A DNA stretch of 60,542 nucleotides from Schoenoplectus triqueter (GCA_964058805.1 CAXKVV010000413.1:1-60542); one strand, 5' to 3'; counted from the stretch's first letter, positions 24,536-37,071 are shown. Translations and numbers: made by a program. The notes: a model not told the origin generated them from the letters alone.

Positions 24536-25901
24536 TCAAATTTTCATGCTAGCATTGTTATTTAGTTATTTTTGCATCAAGTTTGAATTTACAGATTCTT
24601 GTTCCTAGTTACCAGATTTGTACACTTCATGGTCTTTTTTTTTTAATGATGATACTCGTAATTGTGCGGAGATAAAAAGTAGTTTTCTTTCCATCTTTGT
24701 TATAGCCTTAAAGGCGCACAAAACGCGCGCACAGCAGAAAAAAGATCGTGAAATGTTAAATAAAAAACGATGTGGGGAAGAAAAGACTAGGTGATAAGGG
24801 GAAATTTCTAATCTAATTAAATGTATTGTAAGTTTGTAACCAACCATCAGCTTATACTAAGAACTTGATACCCAGCCACGATTAAAAGAATGGAAAATTA
24901 GACATTAGATAGAATTCTGGTCTGGTCTGGTCTGGTCTGGGCTTTGCCAACTACATAAAGCTTCCTGTCGTTAAATTAATACTAATACTAGACTTGGGCT
25001 GGGTGGATTACCAATGCCCCAATATGTGGACTTGCAGTGCAAAAGTATGGCGCGCCATATTTCTTTTTCTTATGGGTTAAAAAAAAATACTATCAGCTTT
25101 ACATGATTACTTTACGGAAGAAATATATGATCGGCAATAACATAAAATATGTATACTAGGCAGCCAGATACATCAAAATAACAATCAACATACTAAAAAA
25201 AATAAAATATTTCAGAAAATAAACCAAATTAAAGCTCATACATGAGTCACGATATCTTCTTCCCAACTCTCAAGAATTGATTTTCTAGGATCGATATTTA
25301 TCTTTATTAGAGGCAACCAATGGAGGGATTTTTTTTATCACAAGTTATTTAAAATTAATTTAATTTTCATTTTCCTAGTCAGAAAAACATACAAACACTT
25401 CAAAAACCAAAATATTATATCAATTTCAAAATTTATTAAAAAAGTTATATGACTATAATCTTATTGGCACCTGAATCATTGTCCACAACTCCATGTCAAT
25501 TCCAAGTCTCGCACAGCATGGATTTGTCGAACCGTTTATAATTATAATTACCGGGCTCACACTTTGCATCGACATTTTTTTTTCAATTTAATTTCACAAA
25601 TAAAATATAAATATTCAAGTTATATCAGAGAAAAATATAAATTAGTGAAAAGTAAAACATTATGAAATAAATGAACAAATCAATCAAGCCACTAAAACAT
25701 ACATAGGCATCGATGATTCTATGTCATAATAACCAAGTCTTTATTGGCAAAGATGATATTTGAAATAACAAAACATCTGCAGTAACCTTTCTTGGAGTAG
25801 CATCCACTTTCTCATGTCATAAAAAACATCTTTTTCATTACAAAAACCACTACATCAAAATTTGAATAAAGACAAAATAGACATTTGCATTCAGTTGAAA
25901 T
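24536..25901. other. tail-to-tail spacer, proteasome gene and HIG1 gene
   Basis: Contains the 3' UTRs of both convergent genes and AT-rich spacer. A (TCTGG)x5 microsatellite lies at 24916-24940. No further gene is seen. Confidence 0.5.
24916..24940. repeat. (TCTGG)5 microsatellite
   Basis: Five perfect TCTGG copies lie downstream of the proteasome gene. Confidence 0.9.
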
Positions 25902-27677
25902 TTAATGATCTTTGTGAGAATGCGACAAGAATTGCTTTGAATGTCTGTCACTCTTAGAAGCTGTATCATATTGGTGGTCATAGTACTCAACAATTGCAGC
26001 TCCAGCCAATGCAGCCAATGTCAAAGCTTGTGCATGCAACCTATGACATACATACACTGTCAAAAACATGGATAATCCATAGATATCTGAATCCACAAAA
26101 TATCTTTTTGTTCTTAAAAAACTAACAATTCTACATCTGGGGTTAGGATTAAGTTTAACAATGTGGCTATGCTTTGGCTTATTTATACAAACATAGGATT
26201 TCAAATCCACAAAATATCTTGTTCGAAAAAAAAGAACAATTCTATATCTGGGGTTAGGGCCTTAGCAGTAACAATCTGGATATGCTTTGGCTTATTTATA
26301 CAGACATAGGATTTTGACATGTATTCATATACTATTAAGAAGTAACCAGGACAGAAATTGGAGGAAAACAATGAACAAAAGATCAACACATAGTTCTAAT
26401 TCAGCAATACTAGTACCCACAGTAGATATGTGCAACCAATGTATTTGCATATCTTAATTTATTGCAGAAACATGGACTAGTGCATAACAATAGTGAATCT
26501 CTGCCCTTTGTTTTCTTATATTGTTTTCCCATTTCAGTGCAAGCCTTAGATCATTACTTGTCTTTCCCCAACTCATATTCCAAGTACACTATTTCATTTC
26601 TCCACTGTTGTCAGCTTAAATGAGGTTGATTAGGGGACACATGAGATAGCTGAGCAGTTCATTTTATAAAATTAAATTAGGGCAAGGCACGATTTCAATT
26701 TTCAATTTAAAATACAACAAATCTGAAAACTCAGAAAGTTGAAATTAACATTGTTTTACATTTCAGCTATTATCATTATGTAATTTCCTTGTTTTGCATA
26801 TTTGCATAACTGCCCTCTCCTTTGTTTCTGCTCTGCATCATAATGTACATCTCAAAGAGGCTTTACAGTGTAACTAAGAAGCAAAATACATAATACTAAA
26901 CAATCAATTCATTTAATGTGTCCAGCAATAGAGGCTCTACAGCGTAAGGAGCAAAAATCATACTACTAGAGGGCTAGAGGGTTGGTTCAATAAATGTGCC
27001 ATGCTCTGCAAATAAAGACAAGACTACAAATAGTCACATTTATGTCTAATCCTACTAAATTTCAAACCATATTTTACATAGTGTTATTTGGTTACATATT
27101 AATGTCTATCATCAACCAAAGAACTTAAATAACAACAGGCAAGGAAAGGAGGACCAGATCTTAATTATCAGTAAATCAAGTAGGATTTTGACGGTCAGTA
27201 AATCAAGGAAAGGAGCAGATCTTGATCATAAGTAATTTTTTCACTTTTCATACAAATGGATGAAAACTGAAAGAGACCAAAACCTAAAAAACTGCATCTC
27301 ACGAAGATAAATGGCTAAATGCAGATGAAAACAATATTCGACCATAGAATGAGCGTGCATCTCTTACCCAAAAAATAAAATAAAATAAAATAAAATAAAA
27401 TAAAATAGAAGGAAGAAGATCTACAAACCTCGCATGAATAATCTTCACACTGCTTTTCATATTCGGCTGAGACCAATTGTACGCGATTGAACCTGTAATT
27501 CCACTAAGCCAGAGACAACCTTATTCCAAAAAGAAAAGAAAAGAAAAGAATGTGATTAGAACAGGAAAAAACCGACCGAATTTGAAACGAATCGAATTAT
27601 CATTTACCAACAGCACGGAGCTTGTGCTCGACGACCCACTTCCTGATCGAATCGACCTTGCTCGGTGCCTCAGCCAT
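25902..27677 (-). CDS. HIG1-domain (hypoxia-induced gene 1) protein
   Basis: Three minus-strand exons: 27677-27608, 27519-27429 and 26040-25902. They total 300 bases, 99 residues. The start MAEAPSKVDSIRKWVVEHK is the standard plant HIG1 N-terminus. The HIG1 domain follows with two short membrane segments: LWLSGITGSIAYNWS, then (after the short loop SQPNMKSSVKIIHARLHAQ) ALTLAALAGAAIVEYY. HIG1 proteins sit in the inner mitochondrial membrane and are linked to respiratory-chain supercomplexes and hypoxia responses. The tail after EYYDH is polar and histidine-rich. The ATG lies only about 150 bases from the 3' end of a LINE inserted upstream in the same orientation. Confidence 0.93.
26091..26318. 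repeat. tandem duplication, period 114 bp, in HIG1 intron 2
   Basis: The block from ATCCACAAAATATCT through CATCTGGGGTTAGG and GCTATGCTTTGGCTTATTTAT to ACATAGGATTT occurs twice (starts at 26091 and 26205). It lies in the second intron of the HIG1 gene, close to the exon 3 acceptor, and has no coding role. Confidence 0.85.
27371..27407. repeat. (AAAAT)n microsatellite
   Basis: About seven AAAAT units, in HIG1 intron 2 close to the exon 2 donor. Confidence 0.9.
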
Positions 27678-27829
27678 CTCTCTCCTTCTTCTTTTTCTCT
27701 TTCCCTCCTTTTGTGTGCCTCCGAGTCCGAAGCGCTTTTTTCTCTTCTTCAGATATTATTCTCTTTTCTTCTCTCTCGGCGTTTTTGTCGTTTTTCTATT
27801 TTTTTTTGAAGTAGCGGACGATTGCCCAC

Positions 27830-30508
27830 TCTGATTTCATTAAGTTTAAAATATTTACAATATTTATATAATATCCGTACAAGAAGAAAAAAAAAGATAT
27901 ATCAGAACCTTACAAAATAGTTAATTATTATAAATCTAAAATTCTAAAACTCTTCAAAAATGCTCACTGCTCCTAATTTTTGCCATAACTCAACGTCGAG
28001 GATCACCTTCATAGTTAGGCTATAAGATGTCAGCCTCTTATATTCGAAGATGCGTCTATTTCTCTCTTTTGATATGTTCTAGCAGACCGCTGCGTATTTG
28101 CTTGCTACTCCAGAGTTTGCTAGCCTGCCAGCATCTAGTGTGCGAGAGAGATATATGACAGAAGATGGAAGCTGGTGATAATTTGGTAGGATGTCGTTCC
28201 AGGTCCGTCGTGTGAAGGAGCATGATAAGAAGACGTGATATGTTGTTTCCTGCATTATTGAATTACAAAGAACACATGACGCCTCACATGGCCAATTTCT
28301 TTTTTGCAAATTTTCATTTGTCAGTAGTTTATTTTGCATCATCAACCAGAGAAAGATTTTAATTTTGTTTGGCAGGTGAAGCTTCCAAGGGATATAAGGA
28401 TAAGGTGGTTGCACACCTGGATTGATAATGAAATCATATGCAGATTTGGAGGAATATATGCCATTTGATGTTTTCATCCATAAAAGTTGTGGTGGGTGAT
28501 CTGTTGTCCTTGTGCATGCTTTAAATAATGGGACGAGGGAGATAAGATCTTTTATGAAGAAAGTAAGTGGGCCTGTTAAATTAGAAAGATCATTTATCGA
28601 GGTTAATCCTAAGTGCATTCGTAGAGGCTCGGACCATACTGAGGTAGGTTCTGCTAGGAGTAGCCACAACCAGCGTAGGAGGAGAGAGTAGTTTTGCATC
28701 CTAAGGTCTAAGATACTGAGCCCCCCGAATTTCTTCGGGAGACATAAGGCTTTCCATTGTATTAGACAGTGGCCCCCCGAAAATGATTTGCTTCCTCTCC
28801 AAAGAAATCATCGTGTGATTTGTGTGAGTCTATCGATGATGCCTTGGGGAAGGAGAAATACTTGCATATAGTATATGGGTTGAGCATTCAGGACTGCATT
28901 TAGAAGTACTTCTCTCCCCGCCATTGAGAGAGGTTTTCCTTTCCAACTCTGCAATCTACTTTCTACAGCTTGAACAAGAGGCTGAAAAATCTCATTGGAG
29001 GGTCTCTTGTAGGTAAGAGGTAATTCAAGATACGTTAGAGGGAGTGTAAGGGGTTGACATCCCAGGATGTGCCCTACCGTCTGAACATTATGGGAGGGAA
29101 GTGAGATTGGGACAAAACCACTCTTCTGGAGATTAATGTGTAGACCTGAGATAGATGCATGGCGTCAAAGAATGATCATTATCAAATGTAGGTTGTCCGG
29201 ATGAGCCGGTGTGAAGATAATAGTATCATCAACAAATTGTAGTAATTCAGTTTTTGCCCCTGGAATTCCAATTAGCGCATCTTCTGCCTCGGCCAACATC
29301 ATGTGGAGAGTTTCTGTAGCCAAAATGAAGAGCATCGGCGAAAGTGGATCTTCTTGTCATATGCCCCTTCGATGATAGAATATTTATCCGTAAGATCCGT
29401 TAATCTTGACCGAAGAGGATGAGGATATGAGTATTTTATGGATCCATGAGATCCATCTTTCCGGGAAGGCCCTTTTTCTCAGTAATTACAATAGATAGTC
29501 CCAAGAAATACTATCGAAAGCTTTTCTAAAATCTATTTTAAACAAGATGGAGGGTATTTTGTGTGTATGGAGAAATGATAGGGTTTGACGTGCAAGGACA
29601 AATGTTTTCGTGATGCGATGACTATTTATGAATGTTGTCTGGTGTGGTGAGATGAGGTGAGGGAGAAAGAGGCGTAGGCGTTCCGCTAGTATTTTTGTTA
29701 TGATTTTTGGAATTGCAGATAATACACTAATAGGTCGAAAGTCCTCAATTCTAGTTGCAACAGGAGTTTTATGTAAAAGGGTGATGTGGGTTTTGTTAAG
29801 GCGCCACAGATCAACTTTATTATCATAAAAATCATTAAGAAGGTCAATAATATCAGTTTTAATGATTTCCCAATAATTCTAAAAGAACTCCGAAGGAAAA
29901 CCATCCGTGCCACATGCCTTACCCTTTGCTAATTTGAAAATTGTGATTTTTATTTTCTCTTCTGTGAAGGGATTAGCTAGAGAAGAGAGATCAATTTCTG
30001 ATGGTTGTATCAAAGAGCAGTCGAACGATTCTAAACTCGGTGCATTAGTGCCAAGGAGCCCTTTATAGAAATCTGAGAAAGCGTTTAGTATGAGCGGGGT
30101 GTGTGTAATTGGATGTATGTTGTTAGGCATTTGTATTAGGGTTATATAATTTGTTTTGCGTTTATTGAAAGCAATTGCATGAAAATATGTTGTGTTATTA
30201 TCTCCTAATCTTAGCCATCTAATGGAGGATCTTTGTTGCCACTTTGCTTCTGCTAAACTAGCTAGCTCATAGATATGCGTCTTGAGTCGAATGCGTAGGT
30301 TTATCTCGATCGTATTTAGTGAGCGCCTCTCCTCTACTCGATCTAGTAGTTGCACCACCCATTTAGATCTCACAAGAGCTGTGTTTTTTGCTTGAATTTT
30401 TTCCTTTCCCAAGATGTTAGTTGAGCTCGTAGTATTTTGAATTTCATGAGGATTCACTTAGTCGGATTAGTTAGGGGGTTAGATAGATTCCATGCCGCGA
30501 TGATTGAT
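27830..30508 (-). mobile_element. L1-type LINE remnant (ORF2: RT and zf-RVT)
   Basis: On the minus strand, fragments of a plant L1 ORF2 can be read in order. The pre-RT region (30457-29879) includes RWLRLGDNNTTYFH and ends in KGKACGTDGFPSEFF. RT block KIDFRKAFDSISWDYL lies near 29530-29480, and the FVDD catalytic motif at 29236-29225. The zf-RVT region near 28500-28190 includes GIYSSKSAYDF and CVLCN...ETTYHVFLSC. Frameshifts and stops interrupt the frame, so it is dead. The endonuclease part is missing because the Athila-like element begins at 30512 inside the LINE. The 3' end lies near 27830, next to the HIG1 5' UTR. Confidence 0.88.
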
Positions 30509-30511
30509 AGG

Positions 30512-32066
30512 TGCTCATTTTATATAATATTTGCACAATGTTTAACACAATAATTCACTCAATTTATTTGAATCATGCTTATTTTAGCCTTTATTTTATC
30601 TTTAGAACTTGTTACTGTCGTATTTTTGGGTTTTGATAATTTTCAGAATTTCCTGGAGAAATCAGAAGCAAGAAGCAGAATTCGGCTCTGCCAAGACCGT
30701 CAGCGAGACTCTTGGCAGAGAACAGATACCAGCTGCGAATTTAGCAAGGAAACAACTGCACACGTGAAGGAAAATCTTCTATTTCCAAATAGAGATTTCA
30801 TCTATGATTTAGTGGAAATTAAATGCAGTAATTAAAGGGGATTAAAGAGAGAAAATGAAAGAGATTTACCTCTTAGTTGGAAAGAGGAGGTGAGAGAGAG
30901 AGAGGGAATTACTGAAATTAAGGGAGAAAATCTAGGGGATTTGATAGCAGAAAAGGAAGGAAGAAAATTCTGGGAAGAAAAGAGGGAAATTGGTGACAGA
31001 GAAAAGAGAGGAAAGCCAGGGAGAAAAAGAGAAACCAGAGAAGAAAAAAAGAGGGGGGTCTTGGGTTCTCACATGAAGATTTTCTCATCAAGGAGCAATA
31101 AGGATATTTGAGAGCTTGGGCTTCAATTGAGTTTTATCTTTCTTCTCTCTTTAACCCTCTTTTATCCATTGTGATGGACCCAAAACTGAATCTTTATATT
31201 CTTAAAGCCATACTTGGCTAAATAAAATTTCTTAGGATTAGACATGTAATAAATTACTATGTTGTTGGTTTAATTTAATTGGGATTGTTACTTTTATTTG
31301 TTCTTTGTTTGTCTTGTGATTTAAATTGCTAAATTATTTGTATGATGTGAGTTGATTTAACTGTAAATACCGATCAACGAATGACCACGTTAGATTGGTA
31401 ATAAGAAAATGACATAACTTAGTCACACAAATGGTTTTAACTTAGGACTTGAATTATTAGATCGAAAGATAATAATTTGAGACCCGATAACATAAGATAA
31501 TGTAGGAATAGGCGAAGGACCGAAAGGAGAAACCTGTTTCTATGGGGACACATAAATTTATTTGAACGATTTATTGAAGTACCGAAAGGAGAAAATAAAT
31601 TACTAAAATATATTTAGGCTAATCATGAAACTTAATGGACTTAGTTTAGCAGAATACGTCGCGAAAGCGGGTGTTTAAGTAAATTGAGTACGGTATGAAG
31701 CCACGAAAATGAATAAATACTACCATTGGATTAGAAACCCACAAAGAAATTATAAAAATGCAATATCAATTAAATGAATACCAATAACCTCTAGTAATTT
31801 GTATGCCGAAATCCTAGAAATACCAAAAATATTCAATTTCTCATATTTTATCTTTTCAATTAAGTTAATCTTAGAATTTAGTCTTTTATTGTCTGAAAAT
31901 CCGAAATTGGCTGCTTAGTTAATTAAAAGAAATAAATTTGGTATTTAAATCTCGTTCCTTATGGATCCGACACCTGATAATATACTTAACGATAGGTTGT
32001 GCGCTTGCAACCCGTCATTTAGTATCATTTTTTAGGGTATTTATTAGCTCTCGTAGAAATACCTCA
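30512..32066 (+). repeat. 5' LTR of Athila-like element 1
   Basis: Starts TGCTC at 30512 by comparison with the second copy at 37416, and ends ...ACCTCA about eight bases before the primer-binding site. The first ~1.0 kb aligns with 37416-38424 with scattered substitutions. It contains the A-type palindrome at 30686-30720. Confidence 0.8.
30686..30720. repeat. A-type palindrome, copy 1 (5' LTR)
   Basis: CTCTGCCAAGA at the left and TCTTGGCAGAG at the right form an 11-bp perfect stem around a 13-base centre (CCGTCAGCGAGAC) that pairs partially. It lies about 175 bases from the LTR start. Confidence 0.9.
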
Positions 32067-32073
32067 AGTTTTT

Positions 32074-32090
32074 TGGTGCCGTTGCCGGGG
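32074..32090 (+). other. primer-binding site, tRNA-Asp type
   Basis: TGGTGCCGTTGCCGGGG matches the complement of the plant tRNA-Asp 3' end at all but one base (usually TGGCGCC). This is the usual primer site of Athila/Tat elements and fixes the LTR boundary. Confidence 0.85.
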
Positions 32091-32192
32091 AACGGTGTAT
32101 TTAATATCAAAATTTATTTTGTGTCAATTAGACTAAGCATTTTTATTTTTATTTCTCACCTTTTATTTTGTTTCATTGTAGGATCTTGAGAA

Positions 32193-33486
32193 CTGGCTGA
32201 AAGAACAAGTCGGCCGGAGACAAGGTGCTATGAAAAAAGAATCACTAAATCAAAATCTCAACCCCCTGTCAGGAGTCTCAGTGAGAGTCTCGGCAGATTC
32301 ACAGTAGAAGAATTTTCAGTCAATCCTCAGCCTCTTCTTGACGGAAATCTTGCTACTGAGATGACTCTTAACGGAGAAAAAGATCTGAATCGACCTTTGA
32401 GGGATTTTATCATCCCAAAGGCGACCAACATACGACCAAGTGTCGTTGCACCTGCCAGTGCAGCGAATAACTTTGAGCTGAAAGCTAATCTCATCACTAT
32501 GGCGCAACAAAATCAATTTTCTGGGCTACCTAGCGATGACCCTCACTTGCATCTTGCAGTTTTTCTTGAAATTTGTGATACATATAAGAGTAATGGTGTC
32601 AATGATGATGTCCTTAGGCTTAGATTATTTCCATTTTCTCTTAAGAATTGGGCTAGAGCTTGGATGCACTATTTACCCGCAGGTTCCATAACCACTTGGG
32701 ACCAATTGACCGAAGCATTTTTGACCAAGTATTTTCCACCATGTAAAACTGCTCAATTGAGAGGTCAAATTATGAATTTTGGGCAAAAAGGAAATGAAAG
32801 TTTGTATGATGCTTGGGAAAGGTTCAAGGACTTGCTTAGGTTGTGTCCACATCACGGTCTTGCTAAACAATATATTATGCAATTTTTTTATGATGGACTA
32901 ATAAGCAATGATAAAAAAATTCTTGGTGTCGCAGTAGGTGGTGCATTGACAAGCAAGAATGCGAATGAGACATACAATTTGATTGAGACAATGACGGTGA
33001 ACTAATATCATTGGTCTCCTTCCGACCGCCAAGCAACAATGAGCACTCTGGGTATGCTTGAGTTAGATTCCTTGACTTTCATGAAAGCGAAACTCGAAGC
33101 AATTCAAAATCAAATCAGTCAATTGAGTGTCTCCAAGGTAAATCAAGTAACTCATTCTCCTTCTTGTGAAATTTGTGGTGCTATGGAACATACCGCATTT
33201 AAATGTCCATTGAGTATTCCTCAAGAGAACCTAGAAAATGTGAATATATTGAATAATTTCAATAGGCCTCAAAACAACTCATACTTATAATCTTACAATC
33301 CGGGTTGGAGGAATCACCCAAAATTCTCATACAAGAACAATCAAGGTACAGTGTCCCAAACTCAAAACCGGCCTCAACAAGGTTTTGCACCAACTCAAAA
33401 TGTACCACAACAACAAAGTTTTGCTCCAAGGCAATTTGAACCTCAAATCTCACAAAAATCTAATTTGGAATTGATGATGGAGCAAT
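32193..33486 (+). pseudogene. gag of Athila-like element 1, with premature stops
   Basis: The frame is open from about 32190 with a CTG where the start would be expected (LAERTSRPETR). It runs through the gag capsid domain (LHLAVFLEICDTYK, RLRLFPFSLKNWARAW, WDQLTEAFLTKYFPP, SLYDAWERFKDLLRLCPHHG), then a zinc knuckle of CX2CX4HX4C form (CEICGAMEHTAFKC). The Athila-type YNPGWRNHP follows. In-frame stops at 33003-33005 and 33288-33290 split it. A copy of the palindrome (32266-32296) is read in frame as PVRSLSESLG near the N-terminus. Confidence 0.85.
32266..32296. repeat. A-type palindrome, copy 2 (in gag)
   Basis: CTGTCAGGAGTCTC-AGT-GAGAGTCTCGGCAG: inverted halves with few mismatches. Read in the gag frame as VRSLSESLG. 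Confidence 0.85.
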
Positions 33487-33735
33487 TCATGAACCAAAAA
33501 AATAAGCAATGGATGAAATGAAAGAAATGATAAAACAACAATCCACACAAATAAAAATGTTGGAAAATCAAGTGGCACAATAAGCATTATCCTCTTCAAG
33601 GTAACCCGGCACTCTTCCGGGCAATCCCGAACTCAATCCGAGGGAGTATTGCAAGCTGTTATCTTGCGAAGTGGTTTTGAATATGAAAATTCAACCGTCA
33701 CGCGAGATGGAGACTCAATTCCACCTCAGAACATT

Positions 33736-33766
33736 CTGTCAAGAGTCTCAGCGGAAGTCTTGACCG
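33736..33766. repeat. A-type palindrome, copy 3 (gag-protease junction)
   Basis: CTGTCAAGAGTCTC-AGC-GGAAGTCTTGACCG: inverted halves, open in the local frame but in a different phase from copies 2 and 4. Confidence 0.85.
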
Positions 33767-34629
33767 AGAAGGAAGCTCCAAAAGTAAGTGAAGAAATAAG
33801 TCAACAAGAAGAACAACCAAGGTATGATCCTCCATCTTACAAGCCTCCAATCCCCTTCCCACAAAGGTTAGCCAAGGTAAAAAAGGACAAACAATTTGGT
33901 AAGTTTGTTGAACTTTTAAGTAAGTTGCACATCAACATTCCATTTATTGAGGTACTTACTCAAATGCCCTCATATGCTAAATTTTTGAAAGAAATATTGT
34001 CCAACAAAAAGAAACTTGAGAAGTGTGAAATCGTAGCTCTAACGGTGGATTGTAGTGCACTACTTATAAACTAACTACCTCCAAAAATGAAAGATCTCGG
34101 TAGTTTTACCTTGCCATGCTCCATTGGTAATATTAAACTCAAAAAGGGTTTGTGTGATTCCGGTGCTAGTGTGAGTCTCATGTCTAAATCAATCTTTGAC
34201 AAGTTAGGAATTGGAGACCTTAAGCCAACAAGAATTTTCTTACAACTAGCTGATAGGTCCGTTAGATTTCCATTGGGTATAATTGAAGACATACCGGTCC
34301 AAGTTGGTAAATTCTTTGTACCCGGTGATTTTATTGTAATAGAAATGGAAGAAGATAACAAGTTCCTAATATTTTAGGGAGACCCTTTCTTGCTACCGTT
34401 GGGGTAAATTTTAATATGAAAAATGACATACTTTCATTGGCCATAGGGGATGAAAAGATTGAGTTTAATGTTACAAAATCCATGAAATACCCCTCTAATG
34501 ATGATGTTTGTTGTAGGGTTGAAGCCATGGACACACTGGCAGCAGAGGTTTTCAACATGCAAATCAACATGAAAGAAGATGAAGTCCTTAGTGAAGTAAC
34601 AGAATTGCTGGAGAAAGAAAACAGACTCA

Positions 34630-34660
34630 CTGTTAAGAGTCTCACCGAGAGTCTCGACAA
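34630..34660. repeat. A-type palindrome, copy 4 (protease-RT spacer)
   Basis: CTGTTAAGAGTCTC-ACC-GAGAGTCTCGACAA: inverted halves, open in the pol frame in the same phase as the gag copy. Confidence 0.85.
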
Positions 34661-34892
34661 TGCTGAAGATAGTGAAGAAAAAGCTGAAAGTAAGACACCT
34701 CAACTGGAATTAAAGTCTCTACCTCCCAACCTTCGCTATGAGTTCTTAGACCTCAACAAGGCATACCCAGTGATTGTCGGTGCACACCTAGATGCAACAC
34801 AAACCGCGAAACTCTTACATGAATTAAGGGTACACAAGAAGGCGATCGGGTACTCAATATAAGATCTTAAAGGACTGAACCCCTCTCTTTGT

Positions 34893-35394
34893 ATGCATCG
34901 TATTTTGCTTGAGGAAAACCACAAACCCTCACGAGAGCCGCAGAGGAGGTTGAATACCAATCTTAGGGAAGTAGTGAAGAAAGAAGTGATCAAGTTACTA
35001 GATGTCGGCATTATATATCCAATCTCGGATAGTAAATGGGTGAGCCCGGTACAAGTTGTTCTAAAGAAAGGAGGCATGACAGTGGTGAAGAATGAAAACA
35101 ATGAGCTATTGCCAATAAGATTGATCACGGGATGACGCATGTGTATCGATTATCGGAGGCTCAACAAAGCGACCTGAAAGGATCACTTTCCACTTCCGTT
35201 CATCGATCAACTTCTTGAAAGGTTGAGAGACACACTCATCTCCGCACCGATCCTACAACCACCCGACTGGAATCTTCCGCTTAAGATCATGTGCGACGCT
35301 AGTGATTATGACGTGGGAGCCGTCTTTGGACAAATGAAGGATAAGAAACTATATGCCATATTCTATGCGAGCAAGACCCTTGGCGTGACGTGAA
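34893..35394 (+). pseudogene. truncated RT and RNase H of Athila-like element 1
   Basis: The RT N-terminus is readable (VVKKEVIKLLDVGIIYPISD, then WVSPVQVV). A stop at 35133-35135 is followed by CIDYRRLNKAT and DHFPLPFIDQLLERL. At about 35225 the frame jumps into an RNase H lead-in (PDWNLPLKIMCDASDY, ending FYASKTLG). The RT catalytic YxDD region and all of integrase are missing, so this is a large internal deletion. Confidence 0.85.
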
Positions 35395-35651
35395 TAAGGG
35401 GTCAAGCTCGAGACCTTGAACAAGCGCTTCTTGGGAGGCAACCCGAGTTTTTGCATTTTTTAATTTAGTTTTTATAATTTTTCTTTATGCATTTAATTTA
35501 GAATTTTGAATAATTATTGCTCACATAGTTCATTAGTGTAGGAAATTGGTTGAAGAGACTGGAGAAATTAAGAGGATCATGAAATCTTAAGCATATGAGA
35601 GGAGAAGAGACAAAAATTTGGCTAAGTACAAGAGATCGCAAGGAAAATACG

Positions 35652-35686
35652 TTCTGCCAAGACCCTCAATGAGACCCTTGGCAGAA
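35652..35686. repeat. A-type palindrome, copy 5 (3' internal region)
   Basis: TTCTGCCAAGACCCTC-AAT-GAGACCCTTGGCAGAA: near-perfect inverted halves of 16 bases. Confidence 0.9.
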
Positions 35687-36606
35687 GCTCAAAAACTCTG
35701 ATACTTAGATTTTTTTCTCTCAACTTCCTAAACCCTTTCAAACCCCTTCAAACACTCTACCCCAGCCAAGACTTCCAAGGAATGCAAAGTGGCATTGAGC
35801 GACTCGAGGCGAACAATAACGAGATGCGCTCAGACATGCAAACCATGAAAAACCTCGTGGGCAGGCTGTGTGGCCACTTCAACCTACTACCTCCACACAA
35901 TTGACTATGTGAGCTCTCTCATTCTCTTTCTCACCTTCTCATATTTATTTTCTTGCTTGGGGACAAGCAAAGTTTTAAGCTTGGGGGGGGGGATGAAAAG
36001 AGAATTGTATCTGCATTCATGGCATGTAGTTTACATTGTAATGTAGTGTAATTGCATGTAGCTTACACGTTAATTCATGTAGTGTCATAAGTTAGGATTT
36101 TTGAGAAAAAATTGTGAATTGATTGAAGTAAAAGAATTAAGGGAATTTATGAGATTTTGTTTGTTTTGAAAATTTGGGCAATATAACTTCATGGGCTAGT
36201 GTGTTGAAACCAAGAGTTAATTCTGTAGCGTCTAGTTCCTTAAATGATTTGAATTCTTAGAAATTACGACCATAACCGGTTGCTTAATATTATTGTTGCA
36301 TATTTAGCCTCTTTACCTGAATTGTTTCATGAACAATTGAATTGGATACCCACATGTCTAACTTGCCTTGTATGTTTTGAGTTATATATATATAAAAAAT
36401 TCTGAAAAATCTAAATATATAATAAAACATAGTCTGAGTTTGATCGGTACTCCGCTAGCCCGCCTGTATATTATTGTTTTGAGGGCTATGAGTAGGGTGT
36501 GAAAACATGCCTTGTAATATCTCAGAAAGAATGGGTCTTGGCTCCTAAATATTGCTGAGTGACGGGGGGCTTCTGACTCACGATAAAGCAAGGATACTCG
36601 CTCAGC

Positions 36607-36639
<33 letters not shown>

Positions 36640-37071
36640 TGGAGATAACGTGAGCTTAAGCTCACGGAGGTCTTCCGTGAGGTTAACTCAAAAAACATAT
36701 TAAATCATCTCAAAATTTTAATTTATCATTCTCATTAAATTTTTTATATGAAAATCTCATGGGATGCAAAAATTTGTAGCGTTTTGAACTTTTTAAGTTA
36801 TGGTTTTTAATTTTTGAAAATCAACTCTAAAAATAATAATAATATATTCAATACTTGAACATCAGTTTAAAAAATTAAAAATGGTGACTTAAAAAGCTCA
36901 AAACACTCTAAATTTTTGCATCCCACAACATTTTTATATAAAAAATTTAATGAGAATGATAAATTAAAATTTTGAAATGATTTAATATGTTTTTTGAGTT
37001 AAGCTCACGGAAGGCCTCCGTGAGCTTAAGCTCACGGTATCTCTACTCTCTCTCTCTCTATATATATATAT
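36607..37071. mobile_element. 465-bp hairpin MITE nested in Athila-like element 1
   Basis: Arms of roughly 200 bases are inverted copies, starting (TA)n(GA)n then GTGGAGATAACGTGAGC on the left and its complement on the right. The arms contain the perfect 16-bp palindrome GTGAGCTTAAGCTCAC. Insertion into a TA-rich run is likely. A diverged relative lies at 43148-43540. Confidence 0.85.

Larger units (their letters stand above)
33649..34862 (+). pseudogene. protease region of Athila-like element 1
   Basis: Three open pieces (33649-34074, 34087-34377, 34416-34862) are separated by a stop and a frameshift. The first has the linker to protease (PPIPFPQRLAKVKKDKQFGKF reads across ~33850-33910). 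The second has the retropepsin-like core, CDSGASVSLMSKSIFDKLG, with the DSGA catalytic triad. The third is the protease-to-RT spacer. Two palindrome copies sit in open frames here, at 33736-33766 (read LSRVSAEVLTE) and 34630-34660 (read TVKSLTESLDN). The piece ends in an RT lead-in (LRYEFLDLNKAYPVI). Confidence 0.85.

Noticed and set aside
27477..27834. Two plus-strand ORFs opposite the HIG1 5' end
   Set aside because: They are antisense to the HIG1 exon 1, intron 1 and leader; the minus-strand exons fit the family exactly.
34071..35140. Minus-strand ORFs across the Athila-like protease and RT
   Set aside because: Shadows of the plus-strand pol frame, which has clear protease and RT motifs.
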